Positions 9,162 to 16,926 of a stretch of 64,000 nt of DNA are shown here, in pieces. The DNA is taken from the NCBI RefSeq assembly GCF_025994315.1, contig NZ_BAQE01000002.1. The stretch is one strand, 5' to 3'. The translations under genes were made by a program, and so were the position numbers. The notes beneath the pieces were generated by a model, which was not told the origin of the DNA, did no database searches, and saw only the letters and a program-made list of their open reading frames with translations. The number at the start of each line of letters is the position of its first letter. Position 1 is the stretch's first letter. Source of the stretch: Swaminathania salitolerans (lineage in GTDB: Bacteria > Pseudomonadota > Alphaproteobacteria > Acetobacterales > Acetobacteraceae).

Positions 9162-10619
9162 ATGTTCGATCCCGATACCTGCCTGAGCCAGTTTGCCGAG
9201 ACCCTGCGAAACCAGGGCGGTGCCGAAGGATTGCGGGAAGGTATCGTGGGCGAGGGGGCGGTCGTGCCGGGGCCGTTCGGCGATCATCCCCTGATCTATG
9301 CCGATTACGTCGCCTCGGGCAGGGCCTTGCATCAGGTGGAGCGTTTCATGCTCGAGACCGTTCTGCCCTATTACGCCAACAGCCATACCCAGGCGTCGTT
9401 CTGCGGCCGTATGATGACGCGTTTGCGGGCATCCGCACGGGCGCATATCGCCCGGCTCTGCCATGCTCCGTCCGGATATAGCGTGGTCTTTACCGGCTCG
9501 GGCGCCACGAGCGGGATCAACCGTCTCGTCTCCCTTCTGGGGGTGAGCGACGAGGTCGCCCGGGGGCGGACGCCACTGGTCGTCATCGGGCCCTATGAGC
9601 ATCATTCGAACATCCTGCCGTGGCGGGAAAGCGGCGCAGAGATGATCGAACTCCCCGAGGGGCCGGAGGGCGGGCCCGATCCGGATCGGCTCGAGGCGAT
9701 CCTGCGCGGGATCGATCCTGCAAGACTGGTGATCGGCGCCTTCTCTGCAGCATCCAATGTCACCGGCATCGTGTCCGATGTCGACCGGATCACGCGGATC
9801 CTCAACGCTCACGGCGCGCGGTCGGTATGGGATTATGCCGGAGGCGGCCCGTATCTCGAAATCGACATGTGCGCGGATGGCGCGGCGCGCAAGGATGCGG
9901 TGGTGATCTCGCCGCATAAATTCCTTGGCGGGCCGGGCGCATCCGGCGTGATGATCGTGCGCAACGACGCCGTTGCCATCGAGCGTCCGAGCTTTCCCGG
10001 CGGCGGCACCGTGCGTTTCGTGTCGCCCTGGGGGCAGGATTATTCCCCGAATGTGAGCGATCGCGAGGAGGCAGGCACGCCGAACGTGACCGGCGATATC
10101 CGGGCGGCCCTCGCATTTCTGGTGAAGGAGGCAATCGGACAGGACTTCATGGACCGACGTCACGAGAGGCTGCGGCACATGGCGCTTGCGATCTGGCGCG
10201 ACGTGCCGGAAATCGAGGTGCTCGGCGAGACCGAAGGGCGCAAGGCCCTGCCTGTTTTCTCGATGCGCATCCGGGACCGTCAGAGGGGAGGCTATATCCA
10301 TCAGCAGCTTTTCACGCGGCTGCTTTCGGATTGCTACGGTATCCAGGCGCGTGGCGGATGCGCCTGTGCCGGCCCCTATGCGCACAGGCTCCTCTCGATC
10401 GACGAGGCGGGGTCGGCTCTGCTCCGCCGGGCGATCCTGTCCGGTCAGGAGATCGAGAAGCCAGGCTGGACACGTCTCAATTTCAGTGCCCTCATGGACG
10501 ATGCCAAGGCCATGACGATCATCGATGCCGTCGCCCGTCTCGCACACCAGCCTTATCCGATGGCCGATATCTATCGCTGCGACGAACGTACGGCGCGGTT
10601 CGAGGCCGCTACGGCCTGA
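9162..10619 (+). CDS. PLP-dependent class V aminotransferase (cysteine desulfurase-like)
   Basis: A 485-residue fold-type-I PLP enzyme. The cofactor region reads TGSGATSGINRLV (glycine-rich), WDYAGGGPYLEID (Asp for the pyridine nitrogen) and ISPHKFLGGPGASG, whose Lys forms the Schiff base. The C-terminal part has a Cys-containing segment, RGGCACAGPYAHRLL, in the position of the desulfurase loop. The protein is longer than SufS/IscS (about 400) and no suf/isc genes are near. A role in amino acid metabolism under the divergent Lrp-type regulator is more likely than Fe-S assembly. AAGGAGA precedes the ATG. Confidence 0.82.
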   Translation: MFDPDTCLSQFAETLRNQGGAEGLREGIVGEGAVVPGPFGDHPLIYADYVASGRALHQVERFMLETVLPYYANSHTQASFCGRMMTRLRASARAHIARLCHAPSGYSVVFTGSGATSGINRLVSLLGVSDEVARGRTPLVVIGPYEHHSNILPWRESGAEMIELPEGPEGGPDPDRLEAILRGIDPARLVIGAFSAASNVTGIVSDVDRITRILNAHGARSVWDYAGGGPYLEIDMCADGAARKDAVVISPHKFLGGPGASGVMIVRNDAVAIERPSFPGGGTVRFVSPWGQDYSPNVSDREEAGTPNVTGDIRAALAFLVKEAIGQDFMDRRHERLRHMALAIWRDVPEIEVLGETEGRKALPVFSMRIRDRQRGGYIHQQLFTRLLSDCYGIQARGGCACAGPYAHRLLSIDEAGSALLRRAILSGQEIEKPGWTRLNFSALMDDAKAMTIIDAVARLAHQPYPMADIYRCDERTARFEAATA

Positions 10620-10643
10620 GCGCGCGGTTGGCCCCGCGACCGT

Positions 10644-11078
10644 TCAGGCGTCTTCCTCGGTTTCGGTCTGGGCGATCTGGAAGGCGCCGCCATTGAGTTT
10701 CGATGCCGTCATATGACCGAGCGAGACGGCGCCGAGACAGAGAAGCGCCGAAAGGACGATATTCAGCGCGGCGCGTCCCCAGGCTCCCGAGCGCAGAAGA
10801 TCGAGACTCTGGAGGCTGAAGGACGAGAAGGTCGTATAGCCGCCGCAGAACCCCACCATGACGAAGAGGCGCATGTTTTCCGAGACGGGGAAGCGGCCAT
10901 GGGCGAGGGTCAGCGTGCCGAAAAAACCGATGATGAAGGAACCCACGGCGTTGATGGGCAGGATCGTGCCCCATGGCATGATCCGGCTGTACGGCGCGGT
11001 CGCGACGGTGACGAGATAGCGTGACAATGTGCCGAGCGCGCCACCCAGCATGACGAAGAGACAGGTTGTGAAAGTCAT
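10644..11078 (-). CDS. crcB: Fluoride channel CrcB/Fluc
   Basis: Inner-membrane fluoride export channel, functional as an antiparallel dimer. The 144 residues form four hydrophobic segments with the family motifs GGALGTLSRYL, PINAVGSFIIGFF (channel Asn) and VGFCGGYTTFSSFSLQ (the TTFSTF-type track). It runs convergently with the aminotransferase gene (stop 25 bases away). I found no recognisable fluoride riboswitch upstream; that space is occupied by a 15-bp tandem repeat (11093-11228). Confidence 0.93.
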   Translation of the reverse strand: MTFTTCLFVMLGGALGTLSRYLVTVATAPYSRIMPWGTILPINAVGSFIIGFFGTLTLAHGRFPVSENMRLFVMVGFCGGYTTFSSFSLQSLDLLRSGAWGRAALNIVLSALLCLGAVSLGHMTASKLNGGAFQIAQTETEEDA

Positions 11079-11092
11079 CGTGTCGGTATGTT

Positions 11093-11228
11093 CCTCGTAT
11101 AGCGACGCCTCGTATAGCTACGTCCCGGGTAGCGGTGCCCCGGGTAGCGGTGCCCCGGGTAGCGGTGCCCCGGGTAGCGGTGCCCCGGGTAGCGGTGCCC
11201 CGGGTAACGGCGCCCCGGGTAACGGCGC
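11093..11228. repeat. 15-bp tandem repeat (minisatellite) upstream of crcB
   Basis: Nine units of period 15. Two are CCTCGTATAGCGACG-like (11093-11122). From 11124 there are seven CCCGGGTAGCGGTGC-type units, of which the last two are CCCGGGTAACGGCGC. It starts only about 15 bases upstream of the crcB ATG, so it would lie in the 5' leader or promoter of crcB. Confidence 0.95.
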
Positions 11229-11397
11229 AAAGCCGGTGTCTTATCAGATTGCGCTCCCGGGTTGCATGACATTTCCGAAGGATAAGTCCAGTGGACGATC
11301 CGTCTCGTTGTGATCCGGGTGTCTCCCCGCTGGCTTCTGCGTGGAGGTGTCCGTATGGCGGGATGTTTCCCGGGGGCAGTGATTTCGTGCGGTCCGA

Positions 11398-11431
11398 AGC
11401 GACCGATCACCGGATGTTGTGATCGGTCGCT
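11398..11431. promoter_or_regulatory. Perfect 13-bp inverted repeat upstream of xylitol dehydrogenase
   Basis: AGCGACCGATCAC, an 8-base loop, then GTGATCGGTCGCT. It is 80 bases before the dehydrogenase ATG. No T-run follows on either strand, and no gene reads into it from the left. An operator or leader hairpin fits better than a terminator. Confidence 0.45.
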
Positions 11432-11451
11432 CTCCTCCTTTCCCGAAATTG

Positions 11452-11463
11452 GTTATATATAAC
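11452..11463. promoter_or_regulatory. AT-rich palindrome GTTATATATAAC before xylitol dehydrogenase
   Basis: A perfect 12-bp palindrome 48 bases upstream of the chosen start. Its right side continues as TATAACATGAC, which matches one half of the Zur-type box at 13559-13576 at 10 of 11 bases, but the left half does not match. It may be an operator or simply a -10-like AT element. Confidence 0.3.
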
Positions 11464-11511
11464 ATGACAGATGTTATTTATGACCATCTTCAGGATGGGG
11501 AGAAAACGACG

Positions 11512-12549
11512 ATGGCCGAAGCGCTGGTTCTCGAGGAAAAGGGAGTCCTCCGTCTGCGCGACATCGCGCTCGAGGACAAGCTCGGTCCCAACGATGTAAG
11601 GGTCGCTATTCACACGGTCGGCATATGCGGCAGCGACGTCCATTATTACAAGCACGGGGCGATCGGACCTTTCATCGTGCGTGAACCCATGGTCCTCGGT
11701 CACGAGGCGTCGGGCACGATCGTCGAGATCGGCGATGCGGTGTGCACGCTAAAACCCGGCGATCGCGTCTGCATGGAGCCGGGCATCCCCGATCCGCTCT
11801 CCCGTGCTGCACGCCTCGGACAATATAACATCGATCCGGCTGTGCGCTTCTGGGCGACGCCGCCTGTTCATGGCTGTCTGACGGCCAGTGTCGTGCATCC
11901 CGCTGCCTATACGTTCCGTCTGCCCGATACGGTCAGCTTCGCCGAAGCAGCGATGGTCGAGCCTCTGGCCGTTGGTGTTCATGCCTGCGTCAAGGCCCGC
12001 CTGCAGCCGGGGGATGTCTGTCTGGTGACGGGGGCAGGGCCTATCGGCATCGTGACGGCGCTCTCGGCTCTGGCATCCGGCGCAAGCCAGGTCTTCATCA
12101 GCGATTTTTCCGCACCCAAGCTCGCGATTGCCGGGCAATACGACAGGATCACGCCTGTCGATCTGGCGAAAGAGAAACCCGCCGACGTGATCGCCGCGCG
12201 CTGCGGGAGCGGCTGGGGCGTGGATGTGACCTTCGAGGCGAGCGGCTTCGAGACGGCCTATGACGACGCGCTTGCCTGCACGCGCCCGGGCGGCCGGCTC
12301 GTTCTTGTCGGTATGCCGCCCCGCAAGGTCGCGTTCGATATCGTGGCCGCCCAGGCCAGGGAAATCAGTATCGAGACGGTCTTCCGCTACGCGCATGTCT
12401 ATGACCGGGCGATCGCTCTGATTGCTTCGGGCAGTATCGACCTCAAGCCGCTGATTTCCGCCACTTTCCCGTTTCGTGAGGCGGTCGCCGCCTTCGAGCG
12501 GGCGGCGGAGGGACGGCCGGAGGATGTCAAGCTGCAGATAACGCTCTGA
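11512..12549 (+). CDS. Zinc-dependent polyol dehydrogenase, xylitol dehydrogenase type
   Basis: A medium-chain dehydrogenase of 345 residues that oxidises a sugar alcohol to a ketose with NAD+. I start at the ATG at 11512 (MAEALVLEEKG), preceded by GGGGAG; upstream frames extend it implausibly. Catalytic zinc ligands are Cys39 (VGICGSDVHYYKHG) and His64/Glu65 (GHEASG). The Rossmann glycine motif is GAGPIGIVTALSA. The usual four-Cys structural zinc loop is absent; residues 88-120 read MEPGIPDPLSRAARLGQYNI instead, a form seen in xylitol dehydrogenases of alphaproteobacteria. An SDR follows 76 bases downstream, probably in the same operon. Confidence 0.85.
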   Translation: MAEALVLEEKGVLRLRDIALEDKLGPNDVRVAIHTVGICGSDVHYYKHGAIGPFIVREPMVLGHEASGTIVEIGDAVCTLKPGDRVCMEPGIPDPLSRAARLGQYNIDPAVRFWATPPVHGCLTASVVHPAAYTFRLPDTVSFAEAAMVEPLAVGVHACVKARLQPGDVCLVTGAGPIGIVTALSALASGASQVFISDFSAPKLAIAGQYDRITPVDLAKEKPADVIAARCGSGWGVDVTFEASGFETAYDDALACTRPGGRLVLVGMPPRKVAFDIVAAQAREISIETVFRYAHVYDRAIALIASGSIDLKPLISATFPFREAVAAFERAAEGRPEDVKLQITL

Positions 12550-12625
12550 GCTGGACGATACGCCGCACGCGCCCGCCCGGAAGGCGCCGGGCCGACCTGC
12601 ATATCCGGAACAAGGACAATTTCAC

Positions 12626-13396
12626 ATGACCGGTGTTCAAGATCGTTTTTCGCTTTCGGGCAGGATTGCCGTCGTGACAGGCGCCTCGCGCGGCCTCGGC
12701 GTGACCCTGTGCGACGTTCTGAGTGCTGCCGGTGCCGATATCGTCGCCGTGGCCCGTGACGAAGCGCTTCTCGAGGACGTCGCGCATACCGTGACCGCGC
12801 GGGGAAGACGCTGTGTCGCGGTTGCCGCCGATCTTCTCGACAGCGCGGCGGCAGAAATCGTGATGACGCGGGCGCGGGACGAGATCGGTATCCCCACGAT
12901 CCTCGTCAACAATGCCGGGATGAGCATTCCGAAAACCCTCGCGGAGCAGAGCGTCGAGGAATGGGATGCCATTCTCGCCCTCAACCTCCGGACCCCATGG
13001 CTCATGGCGCGGGCCATGGCCCCGGGCATGATCGCGCAGGGTGGCGGCAAGATCGTGAATATCAGCTCCATGGCGAGCAAGGTCGCCCTGACGGAACACG
13101 GTGCGTATGTTGCCTCCAAGGCCGGGCTGAACGGGTTGACGAAGGTCATGACGGCCGAGTGGGGGCCGCACAACATCCAGGCGAATGCCGTCTGTCCCAC
13201 CGTTGTCTGGACGCCCATGGGCGAGCGCGTATGGGGCGTGGGCGACAAGCTGGCCCGCTTTCTGGAGAAGATCCCCGCCGGTCGTGTCGCCACACCCGAG
13301 GAGGTGGCCGATCTTGTACTGTATCTCGCTTCTCCCGCCTCGGGGATGATCAACGGTCAGGAGATCTTCGTCGATGGGGGCTATACGGCGCTCTGA
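12626..13396 (+). CDS. Short-chain dehydrogenase/reductase, L-xylulose reductase-like
   Basis: A 256-residue classical SDR. The cofactor motif TGASRGLG is at residues 17-24, NNAGMSIP around 92, the active-site Ser in VNISSMAS and the catalytic Y-x-x-x-K in YVASK. The segment NAVCPTVVWTPMGERVW resembles the DCXR (L-xylulose reductase) family closely, where this loop reads NAVNPTVV-T-MG. With the neighbouring xylitol dehydrogenase it would give L-xylulose to xylitol to D-xylulose interconversion. D-threitol or another pentitol as substrate is equally possible. It has its own ribosome-binding context (GGAACAAGGA). Confidence 0.82.
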   Translation: MTGVQDRFSLSGRIAVVTGASRGLGVTLCDVLSAAGADIVAVARDEALLEDVAHTVTARGRRCVAVAADLLDSAAAEIVMTRARDEIGIPTILVNNAGMSIPKTLAEQSVEEWDAILALNLRTPWLMARAMAPGMIAQGGGKIVNISSMASKVALTEHGAYVASKAGLNGLTKVMTAEWGPHNIQANAVCPTVVWTPMGERVWGVGDKLARFLEKIPAGRVATPEEVADLVLYLASPASGMINGQEIFVDGGYTAL

Positions 13397-13558
13397 ACCG
13401 GCGTCGCGAGCCGTCGCCGCGAACCGTCGCCCGGCAGCGCCTGAACCGGACCGAACCCGAACCCGGCGCTGCTATCGTAGCTTCCGGACGGTTATCGGAT
13501 CGGTGCGCCTGGCTTTTCCGCGATGGGAGACAGGGATTGGAGCTGGCGGCTGCACTCG

Positions 13559-13576
13559 TTATGTTATAACATAACC
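13559..13576. promoter_or_regulatory. Zur-type operator
   Basis: GTTATGTTATAACATAAC is a perfect 18-bp palindrome. Its TGTTATAACA core is that of the Zur boxes described for proteobacteria. It ends two bases before the first in-frame ATG of the DUF1826 gene. DUF1826 genes are known members of zinc-limitation (Zur) regulons, which makes the assignment coherent. The central TATAAC may double as the -10 element. Confidence 0.75.
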
Positions 13577-13578
13577 TC

Positions 13579-14211
13579 ATGTGCCCGACCCTTGCAATCC
13601 CTCCATGCCCGACCCGGCAGCGTATGCCCGGTTCCGTTCCTCTGGAGAGCGTCCGCCCTACGGCGGATGCCCTTTCGGTGTTCGGGTGTATGCTCGCTCC
13701 GGAGGTGAGGCGAGCCGCGCGCCTGTTTCTCGCCCGAAGATATGGATGTGTCTCCTATCGTGGCTCCCTTGCCGGAATCGAGCACGAGGTGACGCACGCG
13801 CTTTGCGGCGTCATGGCGCCTCTTGCACAGGATGTGATCGCCCTCGCGCGGCGCTACAATGCGATCACGGGCCATGAGATCCTGCGTGTGCGGCTCGAAC
13901 GGGTCGTGTCGGATATGTGCTGTCGGTTCCATATCGATTGTCTGGATCTGCGCCTGCTGCGAACCTATGTCGGCCCGGGCGTCCAGTGGAGCGACGATGA
14001 CGGCGCGACCGTTCGGCAGACACCGCGCGAGGCCGTCATCCTGCTGAAAGGAACCCATGACCCGCAATGGGCGGCAACCGGGAGAATCCTCCATCGCTCG
14101 CCGCCGCTTTCCACCAGCAACGGCGCTGTCCAGGGGCGTGTGCTGTTGACGATCGACGGGACCGATCCATGCCCGGACGGCATGTCGCGGGGGACGGTAG
14201 CGGAAGGATAG
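13579..14211 (+). CDS. DUF1826 family protein, probably zinc-starvation inducible
   Basis: A protein of unknown biochemical function, 210 residues from the first ATG. The C-terminal half carries the family pattern: CCRFHIDCLDLRLLRTYVGPGVQW, then AVILLKGTHDP and GRILHRSPP. The start is uncertain. The ATG at 13579 lies directly against the Zur-type palindrome and would give a nearly leaderless mRNA; 13624 (MPGSVPLE) or 13690 (MLAPEVRR) are alternatives. DUF1826 often sits with COG0523 metal chaperones under Zur control; none is next to it here. The next gene starts 3 bases downstream. Confidence 0.75.
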   Translation: MCPTLAIPPCPTRQRMPGSVPLESVRPTADALSVFGCMLAPEVRRAARLFLARRYGCVSYRGSLAGIEHEVTHALCGVMAPLAQDVIALARRYNAITGHEILRVRLERVVSDMCCRFHIDCLDLRLLRTYVGPGVQWSDDDGATVRQTPREAVILLKGTHDPQWAATGRILHRSPPLSTSNGAVQGRVLLTIDGTDPCPDGMSRGTVAEG

Positions 14212-14214
14212 GGG

Positions 14215-14793
14215 ATGTTTGCAATCGAAAGCTGGCCGGCCCCGGGAACTGCGCGAGGGCCGCGCGTGAGGGCGTCCGGACTGAACGGGGCAATCGCGGA
14301 TCTGACACGGCTCGATCTCGACATGGTGGTCTGGGCGCGGCGCGTGCCGGCGCACTGGAGCGAAGCCATGCGTGACGCCCGGCTTCCCGATGATATCGTC
14401 GTCGGCACAGGGACGATCGCTCAGATGAAAGAGCGGATCGATGCGACGCATGACTCGTTATCGGGGCAGCCGCACTATCCCGGCTTCCTGCTCGAAGACG
14501 TGAAGCATACGATGGCGCTTCTCGCGGCACTAGCGGGCGCGAACAGGGTCACGATGCGCCTGTCGCGCTGTGCAACGGAGCATCGGCTTCGTTTGCGCGC
14601 CGGCATGACGGTTTTCTGCCTGTATGGCGAGGGCGCGGCGTACTGGAATTCGGGCGTCCCGTCCGGGGAGGCCAGCCTTACCGCTTTCGCGCCGTTCGGT
14701 CTGGCGTTCATGCCCGGTCAGGCTTCCGATCCTGTTGCGATCGCTCTGACGGCGCGCGCGCAGGCATGGTATCTGCTGATCGAGACGCACTGA
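14215..14793 (+). CDS. Uncharacterised protein, weakly DUF1826-like, second gene of the Zur-box operon
   Basis: 192 residues with no firm family assignment. It starts 3 bases after the upstream stop with a GAAGGATAGGG ribosome-binding context, so the two are probably cotranslated. The order of elements recalls DUF1826: an N-terminal DLDMVVWARRVP segment, a middle ALLAALAGANRVTMRLSRC segment where DUF1826 has its metal-ligand-like Cys region, and a C-terminal beta-rich part. The FHxD and HRSP motifs are missing. It may be a diverged paralogue that has lost the active residues or a partner subunit. Zinc-limitation expression is inferred from the shared operator. Confidence 0.55.
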   Translation: MFAIESWPAPGTARGPRVRASGLNGAIADLTRLDLDMVVWARRVPAHWSEAMRDARLPDDIVVGTGTIAQMKERIDATHDSLSGQPHYPGFLLEDVKHTMALLAALAGANRVTMRLSRCATEHRLRLRAGMTVFCLYGEGAAYWNSGVPSGEASLTAFAPFGLAFMPGQASDPVAIALTARAQAWYLLIETH

Positions 14794-14854
14794 CCGCGAG
14801 AGGCCTCCCGGGTGAACTGATATCCCCGGGCAAAGGCCGCTCGTTCGTCTCTTC

Positions 14855-16648
14855 TCACTCCTTCCTGTGCGGCAGGAATGTCGCCAGCATTTCCTTCGCC
14901 GAACCGCGGATCATCTCCTTCAGATCCGGCTCCGTCCTGAGACAGGACAGGAAGGCTTTCGCCTGCTCGAGCGTGATATGTGGCGGGAGAGGCGGAACCT
15001 CGGGATCGGTGCGGGCTTCAAGTATGACAGGACGATCCGCCTGCAGGGCATCGTCCCATGCCGACGCGATCTGATCCGGATGATCGACGAGAATGCCCTT
15101 GAGACCCAGAAGCTCGGCATATTTGTGGTAGGGAAAATCCGGGATGGACTGGGTGGCGGTCGTCTTGCCCTCTCCGAGCTGCACGCGCTCCTCCCAGGTG
15201 ACCTGATTGAGATCGCGGTTATTGAGGACGAGCACGACGAGGCGGGGATTGTCCCATTGTTTCCAGTATTTGGAGATGGTGATCATGACGTTCAGACCAT
15301 TCATCTGCATCGCCCCATCTCCCATACAGGCGATGACAGTGCGCTCTGGATAGGCCATCTTGGCCGCGACAGCATAGGGCGTGCCGGCGCCAAGGGAGGC
15401 GAGACCACCGGAAAGCGATGCTTTCATGCCGCGGCGTATCCTGAGATCGCGGGCAAACCAGTTGGCCACCGACCCGGAATCGGCGGTGATGATCGCGTCG
15501 TCCGGAAGACGGGGAGACAGCTCCCAGAATACGCGCTGCGGGTTGACCGGATTGGCGTCGGTCATCGCCCGCGCCTCGAGGACCTTCCACCAGGTTTCGA
15601 CCTCACGCTCGATCTTCTCGCGCCAGGAGCGATCCGTCTTGCGTTCGAGCAGCGGCAGAAGCGCCTGCAATGTGGCGGCGCTGTCGCCCTGGAGGCAGAC
15701 ATCCATCGGATAGCGCAGGGAGAGATTGGCAGGATCGATATCGATCTGCACGCCGCGGGCCTGACCCGGGTCCGGCAGGAACTCGCTATAGGGATAGGAC
15801 GATCCGACCATCAGGAACGTGTCGCATTCCTTCATCAGATCCCATGACGGCTTGGTGCCGAGCAATCCTACCGACCCGGTGACATAGGGAAGCGCATCCG
15901 GAACGGCGGCCTTTCCGAGCAGCGCCTTGGCGATGCCGGCACCCAGACATTCGGCGATGGCGATGAGTTCGTCCGTCGCCTCGAGCGCGCCCGCTCCGGC
16001 AAGGATTGCGACCTTGCGGCCTGCATTCAGGATCCTTGCGGCTTCTTCCAGCCCCTTGCGGTCCGGAACCGAACTCGTAACGGTTTCCCCTATCCCGGTA
16101 TGGGTGAAGCCATGCGCGATCGGAGCCTCCTTGTAGGGAAGCTCCTGCAGATCGTTGGGGACGATCACGACGGTCGGTGCGCGCTTGTCACGGGCGATGC
16201 GCACGGCCCGATCGATCGCATGACGGATCTGGGTAGGCTCGGTGACCGTGACCACATACTCCGAGGCGACGTCCTTGCAGAGAGACTGGAGATCGACCTC
16301 CTGCTGGTAGCTCGCGCCGATACAGCTGCGGGCCTGCTGCCCCATGATGGCGACGACGCCCATATGATCGAGCTTCGCGTCGTACAATCCGTTGAGCAGA
16401 TGGATGGCACCGGGACCGGAGGTGGCGAAGCACAGACCGACCTGACCGGTGAATTTCGCATGGGCCGAAGCCATGAAAGCGGCCATCTCCTCATGACGGA
16501 CCTGAACATAATCGATACGCCCCGCATCGATCTCGCGCTGGAGTGCGACATCGATCCCGCCTGCGCCGTCGCCCGGATAGCCATAGGCGCGCCGCAACCC
16601 CCATTCCCTGAGGCGTTTCCAGATGAACTCGCTGACATTCATGGACAT
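14855..16648 (-). CDS. Thiamine-diphosphate-dependent enzyme (pyruvate oxidase / acetolactate synthase-like)
   Basis: A 597-residue TPP enzyme with the three-domain order Pyr, middle and PP. The start MSMNVSEFIWKRL is chosen because the family homology begins there; a long upstream frame lacks any resemblance. The N-terminal part has YGYPGDGAGG and the catalytic Glu in VRHEEMAAF. The C-terminal TPP/Mg motif runs from GDGAMQMNGLNV to LVLNNRDLNQV. This subgroup includes PoxB-like pyruvate oxidases. The exact reaction (acetate, acetolactate or acyl phosphate) is not decidable. It is divergent from an L-lactate dehydrogenase-like gene, which supports pyruvate as substrate. Confidence 0.83.
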   Translation of the reverse strand: MSMNVSEFIWKRLREWGLRRAYGYPGDGAGGIDVALQREIDAGRIDYVQVRHEEMAAFMASAHAKFTGQVGLCFATSGPGAIHLLNGLYDAKLDHMGVVAIMGQQARSCIGASYQQEVDLQSLCKDVASEYVVTVTEPTQIRHAIDRAVRIARDKRAPTVVIVPNDLQELPYKEAPIAHGFTHTGIGETVTSSVPDRKGLEEAARILNAGRKVAILAGAGALEATDELIAIAECLGAGIAKALLGKAAVPDALPYVTGSVGLLGTKPSWDLMKECDTFLMVGSSYPYSEFLPDPGQARGVQIDIDPANLSLRYPMDVCLQGDSAATLQALLPLLERKTDRSWREKIEREVETWWKVLEARAMTDANPVNPQRVFWELSPRLPDDAIITADSGSVANWFARDLRIRRGMKASLSGGLASLGAGTPYAVAAKMAYPERTVIACMGDGAMQMNGLNVMITISKYWKQWDNPRLVVLVLNNRDLNQVTWEERVQLGEGKTTATQSIPDFPYHKYAELLGLKGILVDHPDQIASAWDDALQADRPVILEARTDPEVPPLPPHITLEQAKAFLSCLRTEPDLKEMIRGSAKEMLATFLPHRKE

Positions 16649-16926
16649 GGCTCCGGCGCTCCGATTCATCGATTTCGCGTGGCAGTGTGCCGGGGGAACG
16701 CCGGGCTCCCGGGAGGTGTTCAGTCCGGCGGGATGAAAAAAGCCCGCGAGAATCCGGACCGGACGGGCGCGAAGGCCCGGAGGGGAAGGGAATCCCGGGC
16801 CGGTTCGCTCTCGTTCGCTCCGGTCTCTGGGGGTGAATATCACGCAATCGTGATAATGGCGCGCGCGGGCAAAACCGCGATGGCAACCGTTCCCCGTGGA
16901 CATGATCCGAACCGGGAGAAGAACTA

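Larger units (their letters stand above)
11079..11511. other. Divergent intergenic region crcB / xylitol dehydrogenase
   Basis: About 430 bases between divergent starts. It holds the period-15 repeat at 11093-11228, a perfect 13-bp-stem hairpin at 11398-11431 and a 12-bp AT palindrome at 11452-11463 close to the dehydrogenase start. No gene is credible here; the open frames on both strands come from the repeat. Confidence 0.7.

Noticed and set aside
11093..11228. CRISPR-like array
   Set aside because: Units are contiguous 15-mers without spacers and no cas genes are near.
11079..11250. Fluoride (crcB) riboswitch upstream of crcB
   Set aside because: I looked for the GG-GATGG and CTGATG-type conserved segments on the minus strand and did not find them.
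11029..11313. Plus-strand frame with PGSGA repeats, and the minus-strand frame with GHRYP repeats
   Set aside because: Both come from the 15-bp tandem repeat, which is open in several frames; no ribosome-binding site or homology.
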